Source: Protonemura montana (lineage: Eukaryota > Arthropoda > Insecta > Plecoptera > Nemouridae). From it: 64,000 nucleotides of DNA. Below, piece after piece: positions 36,287 through 57,422 of the stretch. The position numbers were made by a program, and so were the translations under genes. The stretch is from positions 16,888,651 through 16,952,650 of the forward strand of contig OX387603.1 of assembly GCA_947568835.1 (NCBI GenBank). Direction: 5' to 3'. Each line of letters begins with the position of its first letter. Position 1 is the first letter of the stretch. Below the pieces are notes generated by a model, which was given only the letters and a program-made list of their open reading frames with translations, did not search any database and had not been told where the DNA came from.

Positions 36287-39200
36287 ATGGCCACTGCTGA
36301 AAATGTGCCTGTCTCAGAGCTAATTCGTACGAAGACAGTTGGCCTGGTTGACGATGATGAACCCCGGAAAAAGTCGAGAGAAGACTGGCGTAAGGCCAAG
36401 GAGCTTGAGGAAGCCCGAAAGGTACCAAAAATAAACTTGCAATTATCACAATATTAGTTGTTTGATAAAGATGCATCAAACTAACTTTATTTGTCTGTGG
36501 TTGATAAGGCAGGAACTGCACCAGCTGCAGTTGACGAAGAAGGTCGAGACATCAACCCGCACATCCCTCAGTACATCTCTGCTGCTCCATGGTACTTTGG
36601 ATCTAAGGGGCCAACATTACGTCATCAACGGCCTCATACTGAAACCGAGCCTATTGCTTCACGCCTTGATGAGTGCTACAAGCGTGGTGTAGATTTAGTA
36701 AGTACCATTTGACAAACCTAAACAAATCCTTCCATTCAGTAGGGATTCTAAAGTCTGTATTTTAACTTGCAACAGACGCGCGCTACCACTAAGTTCCGCA
36801 AGGGCGCTTGTGAGAATTGCGGTGCGATGACACACTCTCGACGAGATTGCATGGAACGACCGCGCCGGGTTGGAGCTCGCTTTTCGGGCGCCCGTCTCGC
36901 AGCAGATGAGTTCATTCAGCCGCAGCTTGCTGAAGACTTTGATGGAAAGCGCGATCGGTGGTGCGGATACGACCCCAACGAGCATCGTGCTATTGTGGAA
37001 GAGTACCACAAGGTAACAAAACGTTTTTTTCTCGATATTTTTCAAAACACTCGTCTTTGAGTGTTCTAGTACATGAGGTAAATATTTTTAGCTCTAGTAC
37101 GTGAGCTAAATTTCGTGAGCAAATTTCGTAGCAAGTGAGATAGTAAGTGAGGTATTAGAAGGTTTATGCACAGTGTTTTATAAATTACAACCATTCTTAA
37201 AAGAATTAAATAAAAGCTTTGCACCTGACATCTAGGTGGAGGAAGCAAAGCGACAGCTGCGAGCTGATAAGCTGAACGCGGGCGATGGAGAGGGCGATGA
37301 GGAGGGAGACGAAGACCGTGACGGAGAGGATGAAGATAAGTACGTTGACGAAGTGGACATGCCGGGAACGAAAGTTGACAGCAAACAGCGAATTACTGTT
37401 CGTAACCTGCGCATCCGCGAAGATACCGCCAAGTATTTGCGCAATCTCGACCCTGCCAGCGCGTACTACGACCCCAAGACACGTTCTATGCGCGACAATC
37501 CCAGTGCGGCTACAGTACAGCAGACAGCGCCCAATGAGTAAGTACCGTAACTTGGCGTGTTACTTTGTTAATAAATAACATTTTTACAGCAATAATTGTA
37601 CAACACTGTTTAGATTAGGCCAGTTTTCCCCTAATACTGGCCTGCTTACTTAAGGCCTGCTTTTTTCAAATCACTACATTTGGCAAGATTAAAATTAAAC
37701 CATTCTTTGCTTTTTTGAATTCTGTCTCAAATTTGCAGTTGCCAACAGATGAAATGCTAGTAACCAATTGCCAGTTATGCAAAATTTGTGAAAATGATAT
37801 TGCCTTTCCAAACTATTTAAATCCTTTCAAATCGAGGCATTTGTCCCAAACATTTGTCTGAAGCGTTCATACCTTACTCGCAGTGTGGACTATGCTGGGG
37901 AAAACTTTGTGCGGTTTTCCGGCGATACGCAGAAGCACTCAGTGGCGCAGCTCTTCGCGTGGGAGGCATACGAGAAGGGTGTGGACGTACATCTATTGGC
38001 CGAACCCACCAAGCTTGAAATGCTGCAGCGCGAGTACGACAAGAAGAAGGACCAATTTAAGACTGCCGTACAGGTTAGTGCAACAACTCTCTTAAACAAT
38101 AGTGAAGATCATTTCATGCCAGACTCAGAAATACAAGCGAGTGATTATTCAAACTACTTACCTGGCCTTTTAAAAATTACATTTTTACAAACTGCCTTTC
38201 GAATGAGATAATAAAAAACTTTGTAAACTTTGAGAACTTTTGTCCTCACTATAATAAAACGGTTGGTATTTATTTTATTTATTTTGGTATATTGTCTTTA
38301 AAAACATGAAATGTTGTACAGACAGTCATTGATGTGACATTGAAATTTTGTGTTCTTATATCCAAGAATCTTAATAATATACATCCCCATATATTAGCCA
38401 AATTTACCTGCCTAGCTGTAGAATGCATAAACCAAATCTTGAAATAGGCGATTTTGTGCCGCCCTGTCAAGATCTTTTGCACAGATCTATTTTACATCCA
38501 TCGGCAATTATTCTTAAATTTTTGTTCCACATTACAGGGCAGCATATTGAAACGATACGGAGGAGAGGAACATCTGGAGGCGCCGCCAAAGTCGCTGCTT
38601 TTGGCGCAGACAGAAGACTACGTTGAGTACTCTCGCCACGGCAAGATGATTCGTGGGGCGGAGAAACAGGTGAGTAACCTTAAAAAAAATGTTTATAAAA
38701 ATACAAAAAAAAATTATAAAATAACCTAACCTATTCCATTGAAGTGAACTGTAACATCATACTTTTACCAACAAGAAAGTGACTTAACAAACAACTCTGG
38801 TTGTCGGGCAGGTGATGCGCTCTAGGTATGCTGAGGACGAGATGATTAACAACCACACGACAGTGTGGGGTTCTTACTGGGCGGCTGGTCGGTGGGCCTT
38901 CAAGTGCTGCCACTCAATGGTCAAGAACTCATATTGCACGGGTGCTGCCGGTCAAGACGATGCCAACGAGTTGGCGCCTCTTGCTGACGTTACACCAACA
39001 CCAGTCGCGCAGGTAACATCGCAGGTAACTTGATAATGGTCTAGTGAATTTTCTGTCCTACTGTTGATTTATTTCATGGTTAAATGCTTTGGGGTTAATA
39101 TTGATGAACCTTTTTTTTTTAATTATATTCATATTTATAGATGTTCATATTTATTGGTGTCAACTTAGGAACTATGTATCAGTGGTTGCCACAGGTTATG

Positions 39201-40221
39201 TTGGGTATTCACTTGATATTATATATTATTTCCTTAAATAACCTTATTACCTAGGTTAAATTACCTTTAATTCAATAATGTAACTGATAAGATATCAAAA
39301 GAAAAAAAATCACGACAAGGAAAAGATCAAAGAAAATATAAACTTTTTTCTATTATTGTACCCACCATGCATTTGTGCGAAAATGAGAGCAAAGGGTAGC
39401 CAATGATGAAAGTTGAGCTTCAATTTTTATTTACATCGTACATATTTCATTTGTTAAGTGCATTAATGCAGTCAAACACAATGATAACTTAAAAAATATG
39501 CCCTCTGGGCCTCAATTTTTAAATTTTCCTCACCTCAACAAGCCAAAAAAAGTAGCCAAGCTAGCTAATGGCAACGACGTAATGTTTTAGTAACCGGTGA
39601 ATATCGTTTCAGGAAACGGAGGCCACACACAAGAGCTCGGAGAGCAGCAGCGACTCAGAGGCAGAGGCCAAGTCTGCGCGGAAGGAACGCCGACGAGAGA
39701 AAAAGCGCAAGAAGAAAGCCAAAAAGGTATGACGAGGATTGGATCAAGGGCATTTTAATCTTGTCATTTTGAACAATTTTATAAAGATATTCACAAAAAA
39801 GGGATACGAGAATTTTTAGCGTCGCTTTGAAATAATTGTGAATGTTTACAGAATTTTTGGCCGCTTCTGAATTGTGTAAGTTGAGTGTGGTATAATACGA
39901 TTACGGTGCCGTCAGGCTGCGTACTGGTTGTGGTCAAGAAGAAAAGTGAGAGGGAGCGCAACTTACCGGAGAAGGAAATGTATGCCTTCTTAACGACTGA
40001 TACTCACCTGCCATGTTTTTGTTACACAGGTGGACAAGCTTGCAGTTGCACTTGCTGCAGAGGTGAGCAGCCAAGCGGCGGCGACAGCGCTGTTGGCAAT
40101 GGACGAGCGCAAGCGCCCTTACAACAGCATGGCCGTGGTGGCCGCACCGACTGACGAGGAGGTGGAGGCGTATCGCATCAAACGGGCGCGGCAGGAAGAT
40201 CCCATGGCGCAGTTCCTTTAA
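36287..40221 (+). CDS. SLU7: Pre-mRNA-splicing factor SLU7
   Basis: Exons: 36287-36421, 36509-36697, 36776-37012, 37236-37537, 37884-38073, 38538-38669, 38812-39024, 39613-39726, 40030-40221; 567 residues against about 586 in human. SLU7 acts in the second catalytic step of splicing and influences 3' splice-site choice. Diagnostic stretches are the [16 protein letters not shown] motif, the CCHC zinc knuckle [14 protein letters not shown] (exon 3), [17 protein letters not shown]-like acidic [59 protein letters not shown] and the basic [13 protein letters not shown] tail, ending DPMAQFL. Exon 7 has two donors 12 bases apart (after 39012 and after 39024), both in frame, so the protein may be 563 or 567 residues. 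Confidence 0.97.
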
Positions 40222-40418
40222 GCGATGTTGTCGAAAAACACCGTTCTATTGACCATAGAAATACTGCGGTGAAAATTGATGTTTTCATTAGGGCTAGAAA
40301 TTAAGTGTTTCTTTTGTACATACTTAATCTAGTACCTATTTTCAATGAATTATCCCTTGTAAACCATACTTTCAAGGTATTTATGTGAATTAAAACTTGC
40401 TGTTATTGTCAATATTAA

Positions 40419-40424
40419 AATAAA
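40419..40424 (+). terminator. SLU7 poly(A) signal
   Basis: A canonical AATAAA lies about 200 bases after the SLU7 stop codon and is followed by a GT-rich stretch (GTTGTGATTCATTTG). This is a normal position for a 3' end signal. Confidence 0.65.
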
Positions 40425-41629
40425 GTTGTGATTCATTTGACTCTCACAATACCTATTTTCAGTTGTGCTTAATTTCATCAACCTTTAATAATCTGTGTGA
40501 AAATTCGTGACAAATAAATGAGAGAAAAGGAACAGTAAAATCTATATTACTCTGAAATATTATGGTAGTATAATGTTGTGAACAATAGCTAGGGGTGTAA
40601 AGCATTGAAGAAGTAAACTTCAAGTTTAATGCAAGTTAAGTTGCAAGTTTAAGTGCAAGTTTAATTTTACATTCTATTTTACATTGAATACATACGCACA
40701 TAGATTCCGGCTTCGCAGGATTTCCAAAGTAAATGCCAAGGAGACGAGTACAGGGGACGATTAATTAGCAACTTTGAATGTGTGGTAATTCTATCATAGG
40801 ATAATTATAGGAAGTGTGTATCATCATCTGCGTACTCCAGCTGGTAGACCATTGCTTCCGTCAAAAGTGGTAACCGTTTTACGTGGTTTTTCATTTAACC
40901 TATACACGGTCATCCTTTATACGTGGCTACTTGTTTTACATTGTGAATGGGGTCGACACCGTATTCACCATCGTCTCCCAAGTGGTAGAGCATCGCCACT
41001 CGATTACCACCTTTTCCATTCGATTTGAGGCGACCTTGAAAAAAAACCTTTGTGTGCGCGCACGTGAATTAAGCCGTGCAAGAAAAATTTCATCATATAT
41101 GGTCGAATTATCGAACCATACTAAAAAGGATCCAGCGCAATGATACATCATCGATAAAGGATAAATCTAGCTTTGCTAACGTCTATGCTTGCGACTCTGC
41201 AGCACTAAAGCCGCATCTGCAGCCCTCCAGCCGTGCGAATAGTCCCTTCCACTCAAGCACAATGTCAGGTTAGGTTAGAATGGTTTGGTGCTTTCGCTGA
41301 TATATGTTATTGTTGAATTTTTTTGGAAAACTGACTGCAAAGAAATAAAATCATATACAATTGGTAGGTAATACAAATTTTTTGCTTGTTTTTGAAGGCA
41401 CTTATTTGCTAATAATTTCAATTGGCTTGTGTGATTAAGCCTTAGACATTCCCCATCCAAGTCGCTGTAGCCAGAGGATACTATCTATTTTATTTGACGA
41501 CCATAATGTTTGTGACGTTATTTTTGAGGGACTGACAGGCCAAGCTCGTTGCTTACGCGCTTGCTCTAGAGCAGAGTATTAATTGACTTCCATTTCCGAC
41601 AGGTGTCCAAGAGGTGTTCAGCCGACAGA
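40425..41629. other. SLU7-TIMM21 intergenic, no gene seen
   Basis: A short imperfect tandem of TTGCAAGTTTAA-like units lies at about 40620-40670. TGGTAGACCATTGC (about 40842) and TGGTAGAGCATCGC (about 40982) are similar words about 140 bases apart, perhaps a diverged repeat. The TIMM21 promoter should lie toward 41400-41629. Confidence 0.4.
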
Positions 41630-43331
41630 ATGCTGAGTGCCGTGAGATGCTTGTCTCTAGCCGGTGTACAAGCCACGCGATCGTTGCCGACGAGATCTAG
41701 GCTTGCCCTTGTGTAAGAAACTGCATCATTGGTATTTTGTCAGTTGAAAAGTGATGTAAAGGCAAAAACACCCTGTGGGAGTATTTAGATGAAATGAACA
41801 TCACCTCCCTGTGTGTTAGCGTGGTGCCAGTGCCGCATTGTTTTACCTACTCTTTTATATTATAATAAGGCCTTAATAAGAATTAGATTCGAAACACATA
41901 GTCATGTTCCTCTGCAATTAGCATTAGTCCTTAAGGGTCTACAAAGAATAAAGTGGAACCTACCGCGTGGCTTGCAGTCTGACACCTGAGTGAGTGCGGT
42001 TGCGAATGGCCCCGCACTATTATTTAACTACGGAATGGACTGTGTCACTCGTCATTTTTACTTTAGGGGTTCATACCGTTATGCATCTAAGGAATCGGGC
42101 TCATTGCAGTCTTCTACAAGGGGGTCTGAGGTCGGACAACCTACCAAGTTTGAACGCGGTGAGTTTGTTTCTCTGATTTGCCCTTTCTGCATCACTTTCT
42201 TGAATATTAAAGTTTCCCGAAATAAGAGATCTCATTTTTAGCAACTGTTTTAACAAAAACGTCAGATACTTTCAATCACAGAGTTGGTAATGCATAAAAA
42301 TAATTTAGATTTTTGACTACCTTAGAGCCAGTATTGCACTGCTCAATTAAAAAAACAATTGCCAGCTAAAAACTCATCTCCATGGTCTCAGCAAATCAAA
42401 TACTATTCTTTGTAACTGGACCTAAATGTGACTCTTCAGCCCGCGAGGCCGGCAAGACGGCTACTAACCTGGCGGTGATCGTGGCTGGTGTTGGTGTGAC
42501 GTGCGTTATGCTCTACGCGGTATTGCGCGAGCTCCTCACGACACGTAGTCCGAGCGCTGTTTTTGGCCGAGCCCTGGATCGCGTGCGCGCCGATACTCGA
42601 GTTAGCGACTCGCTCGGCGAACCGCTGGCTGGCTTCGGGGAGGAAAACAGTCGCGGGCGACGGCGGCATGTCAGGTAGGGAAATGTCAGAAGGCTCGTGA
42701 GAACTTGCAGCAGTATTCTTTTGGTAAAAATTAATTTCCCAATCATTCAAAGTAGCACAGTTCCTTTTAATTTAAAGTTGAAGATGCCTCGATTAGAACT
42801 CAAATATGCTTGGGAACGATTTTGATGTTAAATTTGTTTTTCATTTGCTATATAGCCATTTGTTCTTCGAGCGCGACGGACTGCCTCACCTCCGCATGCG
42901 CTTCTACGTACAAGGCTCGCGCAAGCGTGCAACTGTACACCTTGAGATGCAGGAGGTGAGTCAGTGCATGGCAAATTTTAATGATTAAGAAAATTTGATC
43001 AATGGCCAATGAAATATGAAATTGATACCTCATGGGAGGAAAAACTCTGGTCATTTTCATTTTAAAGTAAGGATAGGATTAAGTAAGGTAAGGATAAAGG
43101 ATTAGGATAATCAAAGTGAAGTATTAAAAGAACTGTGAAATGGGCGACAAATAATTTAAATGTTTTTATTTTGTAACCTTGTAGGACTTGAGCGGAAACT
43201 TTGTGTACCGCTACCTCTTTGTGCAGCTGGACGACTTTCCACGCAATGTGATAGTGCTGGAAGACAACCGGCACACCAATACAGGGCTAACACCGCTCTC
43301 AGACTCTTTTTCTGTAGAAGCGCTGCAGTAG
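41630..43331 (+). CDS. TIMM21: TIMM21, mitochondrial inner-membrane translocase subunit
   Basis: Exons: 41630-41712, 42067-42158, 42440-42674, 42856-42955, 43185-43331; 218 residues against about 248 in human. Tim21 links the TOM and TIM23 complexes and takes part in assembling respiratory chain subunits. The first exon gives an Arg/Ser-rich presequence (MLSAVRCLSLAG, RSLPTRSRLALV). Exon 3 encodes the single membrane helix (NLAVIVAGVGVTCVMLYAVL) followed by the ELL-SPSAVFGRALDRVR segment, LGEPLAGFGEE and GRRRHVSH. Exons 4-5 complete the intermembrane-space domain (GTVHLE-like ATVHLEMQE, NFVYRYLFVQL, IVLEDNR). The C-terminal tail after EDNR is about 20 residues and unconserved. Confidence 0.95.
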
Positions 43332-45601
43332 CTGCTGCAGAAATCTGCAGAAATCTGCCCAGAGAGAAGGAACTAGGAATGCGAAACAGCATTGACAGTG
43401 TGAACGATGGAGGAAAAAAACTGCTACCAAAATGGGTTTTGAATGCCATTTGCATTACGCAACCTTTTAACTGGTTTTACCAACATTTTGGAAGATTTTC
43501 TGGTTGCTTTCTTAATGGTTGACATTAAAAATTAGACAGATTTCACATAGATTACCCATTTATTACCTGGTACCTGGTGGTAGTTTCTAGTACTTTTAGT
43601 CTTTTATTTTGTTAAGGTGCCAAAAAGCTGGCCAATTGGTGTGGGAAATAAAAGAATGAGATAGCGCTGAACTTGCAGGCAACTCGAAAAATAGATTATG
43701 TTCTGTGGTACATTGATAGTTTACCTAAACCCATCTTGGAAATAGTTCTTATTTTGGAAACTTAGAAACCAGAACCTTAGAAAACTTTTGCCAAGCTTTA
43801 CCAAATTCTTCATATCTAAGCTTCTGATACAAATTTCACTGCATGCGATTGGAAGTTGCTATGGCAATCTTTTCAACCTCCACTTCAAATAGGAGTCGTT
43901 GAGCAAATGGTAAAATGGTGGAAGTGGATCTTTATTATTTGGTATTAGTCTAATTAACTGCCAGATAATCTAGGTTGTCTTTCACTTAAAAGGTTTGTCC
44001 GTTGATTTTAGGTACAGAAAAGGGCTTTCTTTTTAGATTGGCAAACAAACAAATTGTTGAGAAAATGGTACAGCCCTATATTAGAGGCTTTGCTTATGTT
44101 TTGGAAAATCCTGACTAACATTGGTCCTTTTTCTTGACAAATCTAAAGTGTTGTTTAAGTGTTGGAGACTGCTTTGGTACAACAGTTGAGCGTGTACAAC
44201 TCAATTGATGTGGGTTCATGAAACAGCCATTTCTAGTCTTAGGTTGTCATTTTATTTTTATGCATGATAAAGAGATGCCTTCTTTGCAAATATCAAAGGA
44301 TACCCTTCAGTTGTATCACACCAATTGTTTTTTTTCCTTTTGAACTGATAAATAATATTACGTGACATCAATTCATTTTGGTAGGCAGTTAATTCCACTA
44401 TGAGTGACAAAACTACCTTTCTGTATATTGGTATGTTGCTGTGTCAAATGAACTTACTTTTTATGGGTTTTTTCCTTGAAGGTACCTACACAATGCATTC
44501 TAGTAACTATGTACAGTCTTAGTTTGTGCCCAAACCATCTACAAGACCTATATACAATTTTTTTGTAAATAAAACCTTTTGGAATGTACATAATGCCTCT
44601 GAAAATACTTTGTCACACAGAAAATAAAGTTTATACTAAATCTGAAACTTAGTTTTCTCTGAGACTATTTCATCTATACCTATTCTGATTGTACCTACTC
44701 TGAAACCAATCCACTCAACAGAGTAAGCAATAATCAGCTTTCTGGGAACTAATAATACATACGTTACCTTAACATGCCAATGCACAGTTCAGTTGCATAC
44801 TTCTAGAAATTACTTATAAGTTATAGGCATCTGATGAAAGGCATGAGTACTCAGTCATTGGTAAGGCAGAGGGGTCCAGAGCCAGAGTTTAATGGTTCAT
44901 TGATCACAACAGGGTAGAACCGTTAAAACTTAATAATTAGTTAATTCCAATTGTGGACATTTCAGAAATTATTTATTTTTAATGCAAACATATTTAAGAA
45001 TAATATGCAACGGGCAACATAGTTTCAGTAAATGTAGATTCAACGTAATAATTAAAATTACCTTCACAGTATGATTGCCAAGACGATGGACAGGAAAGTA
45101 AACGAAACCAATCGTATCACAGTTGAAATGCTGAAAAGAGGCCACGCTGTGATCGAATGAAAATGATGTCAGAAATTTTCCATGAAAAAAATGTACGGTT
45201 TGTAGGCCACGTTTGGTGCAAATTGGAGTGCACCATCGTTGTAATCATAAGTACAATTTCCTTGACAATTTATGTCAAGAAAGTTAGTACTTTTGTGCAA
45301 GTTCAACTAGTCACAACCGCTGAAAAGAAAACAGCCAGGCCGTTTTGTCGACACCATCGACACCATGCCACCCAAAGGAGACGAAAAAGTCACAAAATAA
45401 TCCCCTAACTACATTACCCAAATTGACATCTAATTTAACTGCGACAGTCTCTTTCAACTAATTTCCAACGCTACTTCCAGGTGAATACCGATTGAGAACT
45501 GCTTGCCGAGATATTGTGTTGCACACAAATCAGATAAAAAACGGGCATATAGTTCGGGCTTAAGATGCACTTGCCACCGACTGGAACTGAGGAGCTGGGA
45601 C
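43332..45601. other. 3' UTRs of convergent TIMM21 and NT5C2
   Basis: Plus-strand AATAAA occurs at 43647, 44568 and 44623-44628; the last two are close together and suit a long TIMM21 3' UTR. A minus-strand AATAAA (TTTATT, 44972-44977) could end NT5C2. If so, the two transcripts end about 340 bases apart. No other gene is supported; the frame at 45157-45408 has no recognised similarity. Confidence 0.45.
44623..44628 (+). terminator. Probable TIMM21 poly(A) signal
   Basis: AATAAA preceded by another AATAAA at 44568. The choice among the several signals downstream of the stop is uncertain. Confidence 0.4.
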
Positions 45602-53632
<8,031 letters not shown>

Positions 53633-53902
53633 CTGCAAACAAAACGAAATATTCAGGATATGAAAGTCAATATTATTTTCATAATCAGGATGATGGTCAG
53701 CCTCAGGACCGTAATGAAAGGGTCTGCAGAGTGACAGAAAAAAAAACTATTGGGATCATTCAGAACCACTTTTCCCTCTAGAACTACCTGCACATTACAG
53801 TTTTGGCAGAGAAAACTGAAAGAAAATGGTTTGCCTTCAGAAGACCTTTAAAAAAAAGTTCCACAACAGTATAGAGAAAAAAGCAGATATGTGCCATTGT
53901 CT

Positions 53903-54297
53903 GATTGATTGATTGATTAGTGGGTTTAAGAACCATGCACTGTTTTAACAAAGGGGCCATATGGCATTAGCCTAATGGATAAAGATGAACTTAAACTAGC
54001 TAATAAGGGAGGAGGGGAATTACGGTGCAGGCACATAGCCTACTCCTGTTGAAGAGCTCAAGGGAACCACCGGCTTCACATTCCTTCCTAAGGTCTGTAC
54101 AATTTGAACAAAAGGATTCCTCCTCAAACCCAAGCTGTTAAAAGATTGATTACCAAGGCAAATTAAATTTATGTACTAACTTTCATCCCTCTATCTCCTT
54201 CATCCCTACTAACTAACCTCTAAATCAGTCAGAACTGGCCATGTGTATGATGGTTGCCCATCTAATACCTGACCAAGTGCAGTGTTGCGTAAGGTCC
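53903..54297 (-). mobile_element. 5S rRNA-derived SINE, minus strand
   Basis: On the minus strand the copy starts inside the 5S head (GCAACACTGCACTTGGTCAG, then GGTATTAGATGGGCAACC), 5'-truncated relative to 30640. It runs through the common body, AGCCGGTGGTTCCC, AACAGGAGTAGGC and a CATTAGGCTAATGCCATATG block, and ends in an (AATC)n tail at 53903-53920. It confirms the full 3' structure seen at 21143-21594. Confidence 0.85.
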
Positions 54298-54710
54298 AAC
54301 ATTACCACGGGTAAAATTGTTAAAAATGGGTCTCAAACGGGTATATAGTGTCTGTATTATGTTAATGACAAGGAAAAACAAGTGCCGGAAAATTGGCGAG
54401 TTTTCCGAAAAAATGAACAATCCAATCCTTGGCACCACCCAGCACCGCAAAAACACGAGTGATAGAGTTCGTGATTTTATTTCCCCAGTGCCTCAACATA
54501 GTCTCCGCACACAAAAAATGTTAGTGGTCACAGCTACAAAATTTACTGAGACATCAATTTTAAAAAACTCTTTTTTTGATCTCAAAAAGTTTCTGGTTTT
54601 AAACTGATTGTCAGTTGCACAAAAAATGATCCATTGTGCAAATAAAAAAAATAGAGCCTGAAGCATACAGATTCCAAATATGCGTGTTTCATCGCGATCG
54701 GACAAGCGAT

Positions 54711-54738
54711 GTAATAATAATAATAATAATAATAATAT
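54711..54738 (+). repeat. (TAA)n microsatellite
   Basis: About nine TAA units, slightly interrupted at the end. No known element is attached. Confidence 0.9.
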
Positions 54739-57419
54739 TAATAAATGCTTTTATTTGTCCCGATTGATCATTTTACAATAATTTTGGACATGTCAATTCA
54801 TACGAGTAAATAAATAAATAAGTACACTGTATACATATTATGTGAGCTAGGTGCTGGCTAGGTGCTGGGCAGTGCCAGGTAAACGCTTGCGAGGCACAAA
54901 GAGCCATATTATTATTTTGCCATTATTTTGCAAAGGAGCAGTTAGACATTTATTTCATTCGATTCAGGTTCTCCAATACCAATATCGGTCTAAATTGACA
55001 TAACCGATATTTTGTAACTAGTGTATGCTAGCACACTCAGCAGGCAACCAGCTATCCAAGAGCGGCCTATGGAAGTAGGTACATATGGACCAAGGGCCAT
55101 TCAATTGTGGATCTCTCTAAATAATGCCATGACGAATTCCACACTATTAAGATAAATAAGATGTTTTTTATAAGGCTTGTACGCCAAATTAGTGTATGCC
55201 GCTTGCCATCAGCAATGGATGCAAAGATATAACTTGCGCATTTTTTCAACAACAAACTTGTTACAGTTCCCTTCTTCCGTTACTTCCTATAGCCCTCGAG
55301 TGTGTCCGTCAAGGGACAATCACGGCTGCAAATCTAATACAAGGCGAAGTTCTATTATGAGAAGTGCTTCATACTCTGGGCTAATATACGCAAAATTTGC
55401 TCATATATTTCTTGCGCTTGAATAAAAGTTCTTGCAATTGCGTTGGGTGGATACAGAGATTAGATTTTAACGCATTGGAATATGCGTAACATTCTGGACT
55501 TTTTACCAGCGGCCCCTTCTTGTGAATTTTTTATCCCTCGGTCAAAATTGACTCTGAAGTTCTTTCAAAAAACTATCATCAGTTACGAGTCGATGCAGTT
55601 ACAATAGTAATCACCAAAGAATTGAAATCAAGAAATCAATCGATTTTAAATGTATTTACTTGTATCACTTGTATCTCCTCTAAGAATTTTGCTGGGTATT
55701 TTAATGCCCGCGCAGAGCGCTGAAAACCAGTGTTTCGAACATGCTTCCAAACAGTTCGGTCCCTTTGTCGGAGGATTTACTTCACATCTCGTCACATCTA
55801 AGATCAAGGTACTCAAAAGTAATTCGTCAAAAATACCTGGTCTTGTCACCCACTAATAAAACTTATAAACCCACTAATAACACCTTCTTATCTTTCTTAT
55901 CTCAAGAAATCTCCCTGACCTTCACTGACTATCGGCGGCTGAGTTAATCGATGTGCCGAGTCGATATGACGTAATTTATCACCAAAAACGCCCGCGTGTT
56001 TAGCGATGCATTGTATAGGCTAGGCACGAGCATTTCGTATGAAGTCAACAGGATATGCGCCGTCAATGAGGCCGTTCGTCGATTTACGTGTGATATAGTT
56101 TAATTTAAATTTTAGTTCATGCATCAGAGCTCATGGAGCGATTTCCGATTTATACTTGCTTTTCATGGATCAACTGTTGACAGACGTCCATATAATATCA
56201 CTTCGATAGATAATTTAGCGAACTAATGTTTTAGAGCTCATGAGAAAACGGACATCTTCTTCCCTTTATAATGTGAACTAGCGGAGGAATAGTCACACAA
56301 ACAAGCTCTAATCTTCGGAAAATTATGCTTCACTCTGTTCCCATTGGAATTTCAGTGAATTTGGAGATCAGCTGGAGGGTGGACGGGTGACCACTGGGCA
56401 ACGTCGTTAAAACCTACACGTGGATTCGGCGAGTCGATTAGATTGCATTCCTTCGCGTATCATTTACTCTTTCAGCTCCCTGATTGACTGCGTCCGGTGT
56501 CACTTTGATCCGGCGCGATGAAACCAGTCAGGGGGTCGATGATTGATTTAAAAAAAATAAGGAGACCATTTGGATAGTTGTGATAAGGAACTGATAAAGA
56601 ATATAGTTACGTTTAAGTTAAGAATTACCGCGAATGCAAACTAGTCATGTAGCATTTTTGATGATCATTCCGGTTTCTGTGAGTAAAATATCTTTGAAGA
56701 TCTTCGGAGATTGCTATCAAAATTTGTGAGTGGTATGTGAATTCGATCACTTTTCTTTGGAATTTTAGTCAGCCAATTTTTCGTCTGGCGCATGGCGTAC
56801 CATTTCAGGATTCAGGACTTGTGAATAAGGGGACTCGTCGTTCTGGCAGGAAATCCTTTGTCTAAAGAACTACACACCCGATTTAAATGTCAAGAAATAG
56901 GTCCGCCTCGCAATCTACTGGCGATACTGAATACATCACAAAACAAAATTTCCAAAAGCCTAGCCCCCTTCCCTTCACCACGGCTTTTCTACTGACCATG
57001 ACCTGCAATATTTTAGCAGGATTTTGGCAGCATGTCCACCGGTAATGCCACTTTGGTATGCTCCGAGTCTGCCAGTCCGTTTCGAAATGTGGAAACAGAA
57101 ACATCGTTGTTATTCTTTGCGCAAGGGATTGTAATCACAATACTGATTTAGAAGCTTATCCATAACTGCTTGAAGCATGCTGATCCCAGCAAGTTTAAGT
57201 ATAACATCGATAATAATAATATTATGTGCTATTCCGCAGATGTTGACAACTTAAAATGGACACATTCCATTCAGTCCCTTATCTCTATTCCAACAAATGA
57301 CACTGTTTTCTTCAATGTATAATTTCCTGCACACAGTCCAATACAGAACAGCGGTCTCAAGCACAGTTCGTCTCAAGTCAGCACTCTGCAAGCTCTGTAA
57401 ACCATTTTGATTTCTGGAG
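54739..57419. other. No gene seen (possibly NT5C2 first intron)
   Basis: The frames at 55646-55849 and 56883-57104 are short and unrecognised. If the first NT5C2 coding exon lies further upstream, this is intron. I found no match to its expected basic KK-Y-R-RE-HR segment on the minus strand. Confidence 0.4.
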
Positions 57420-57422
57420 TTA

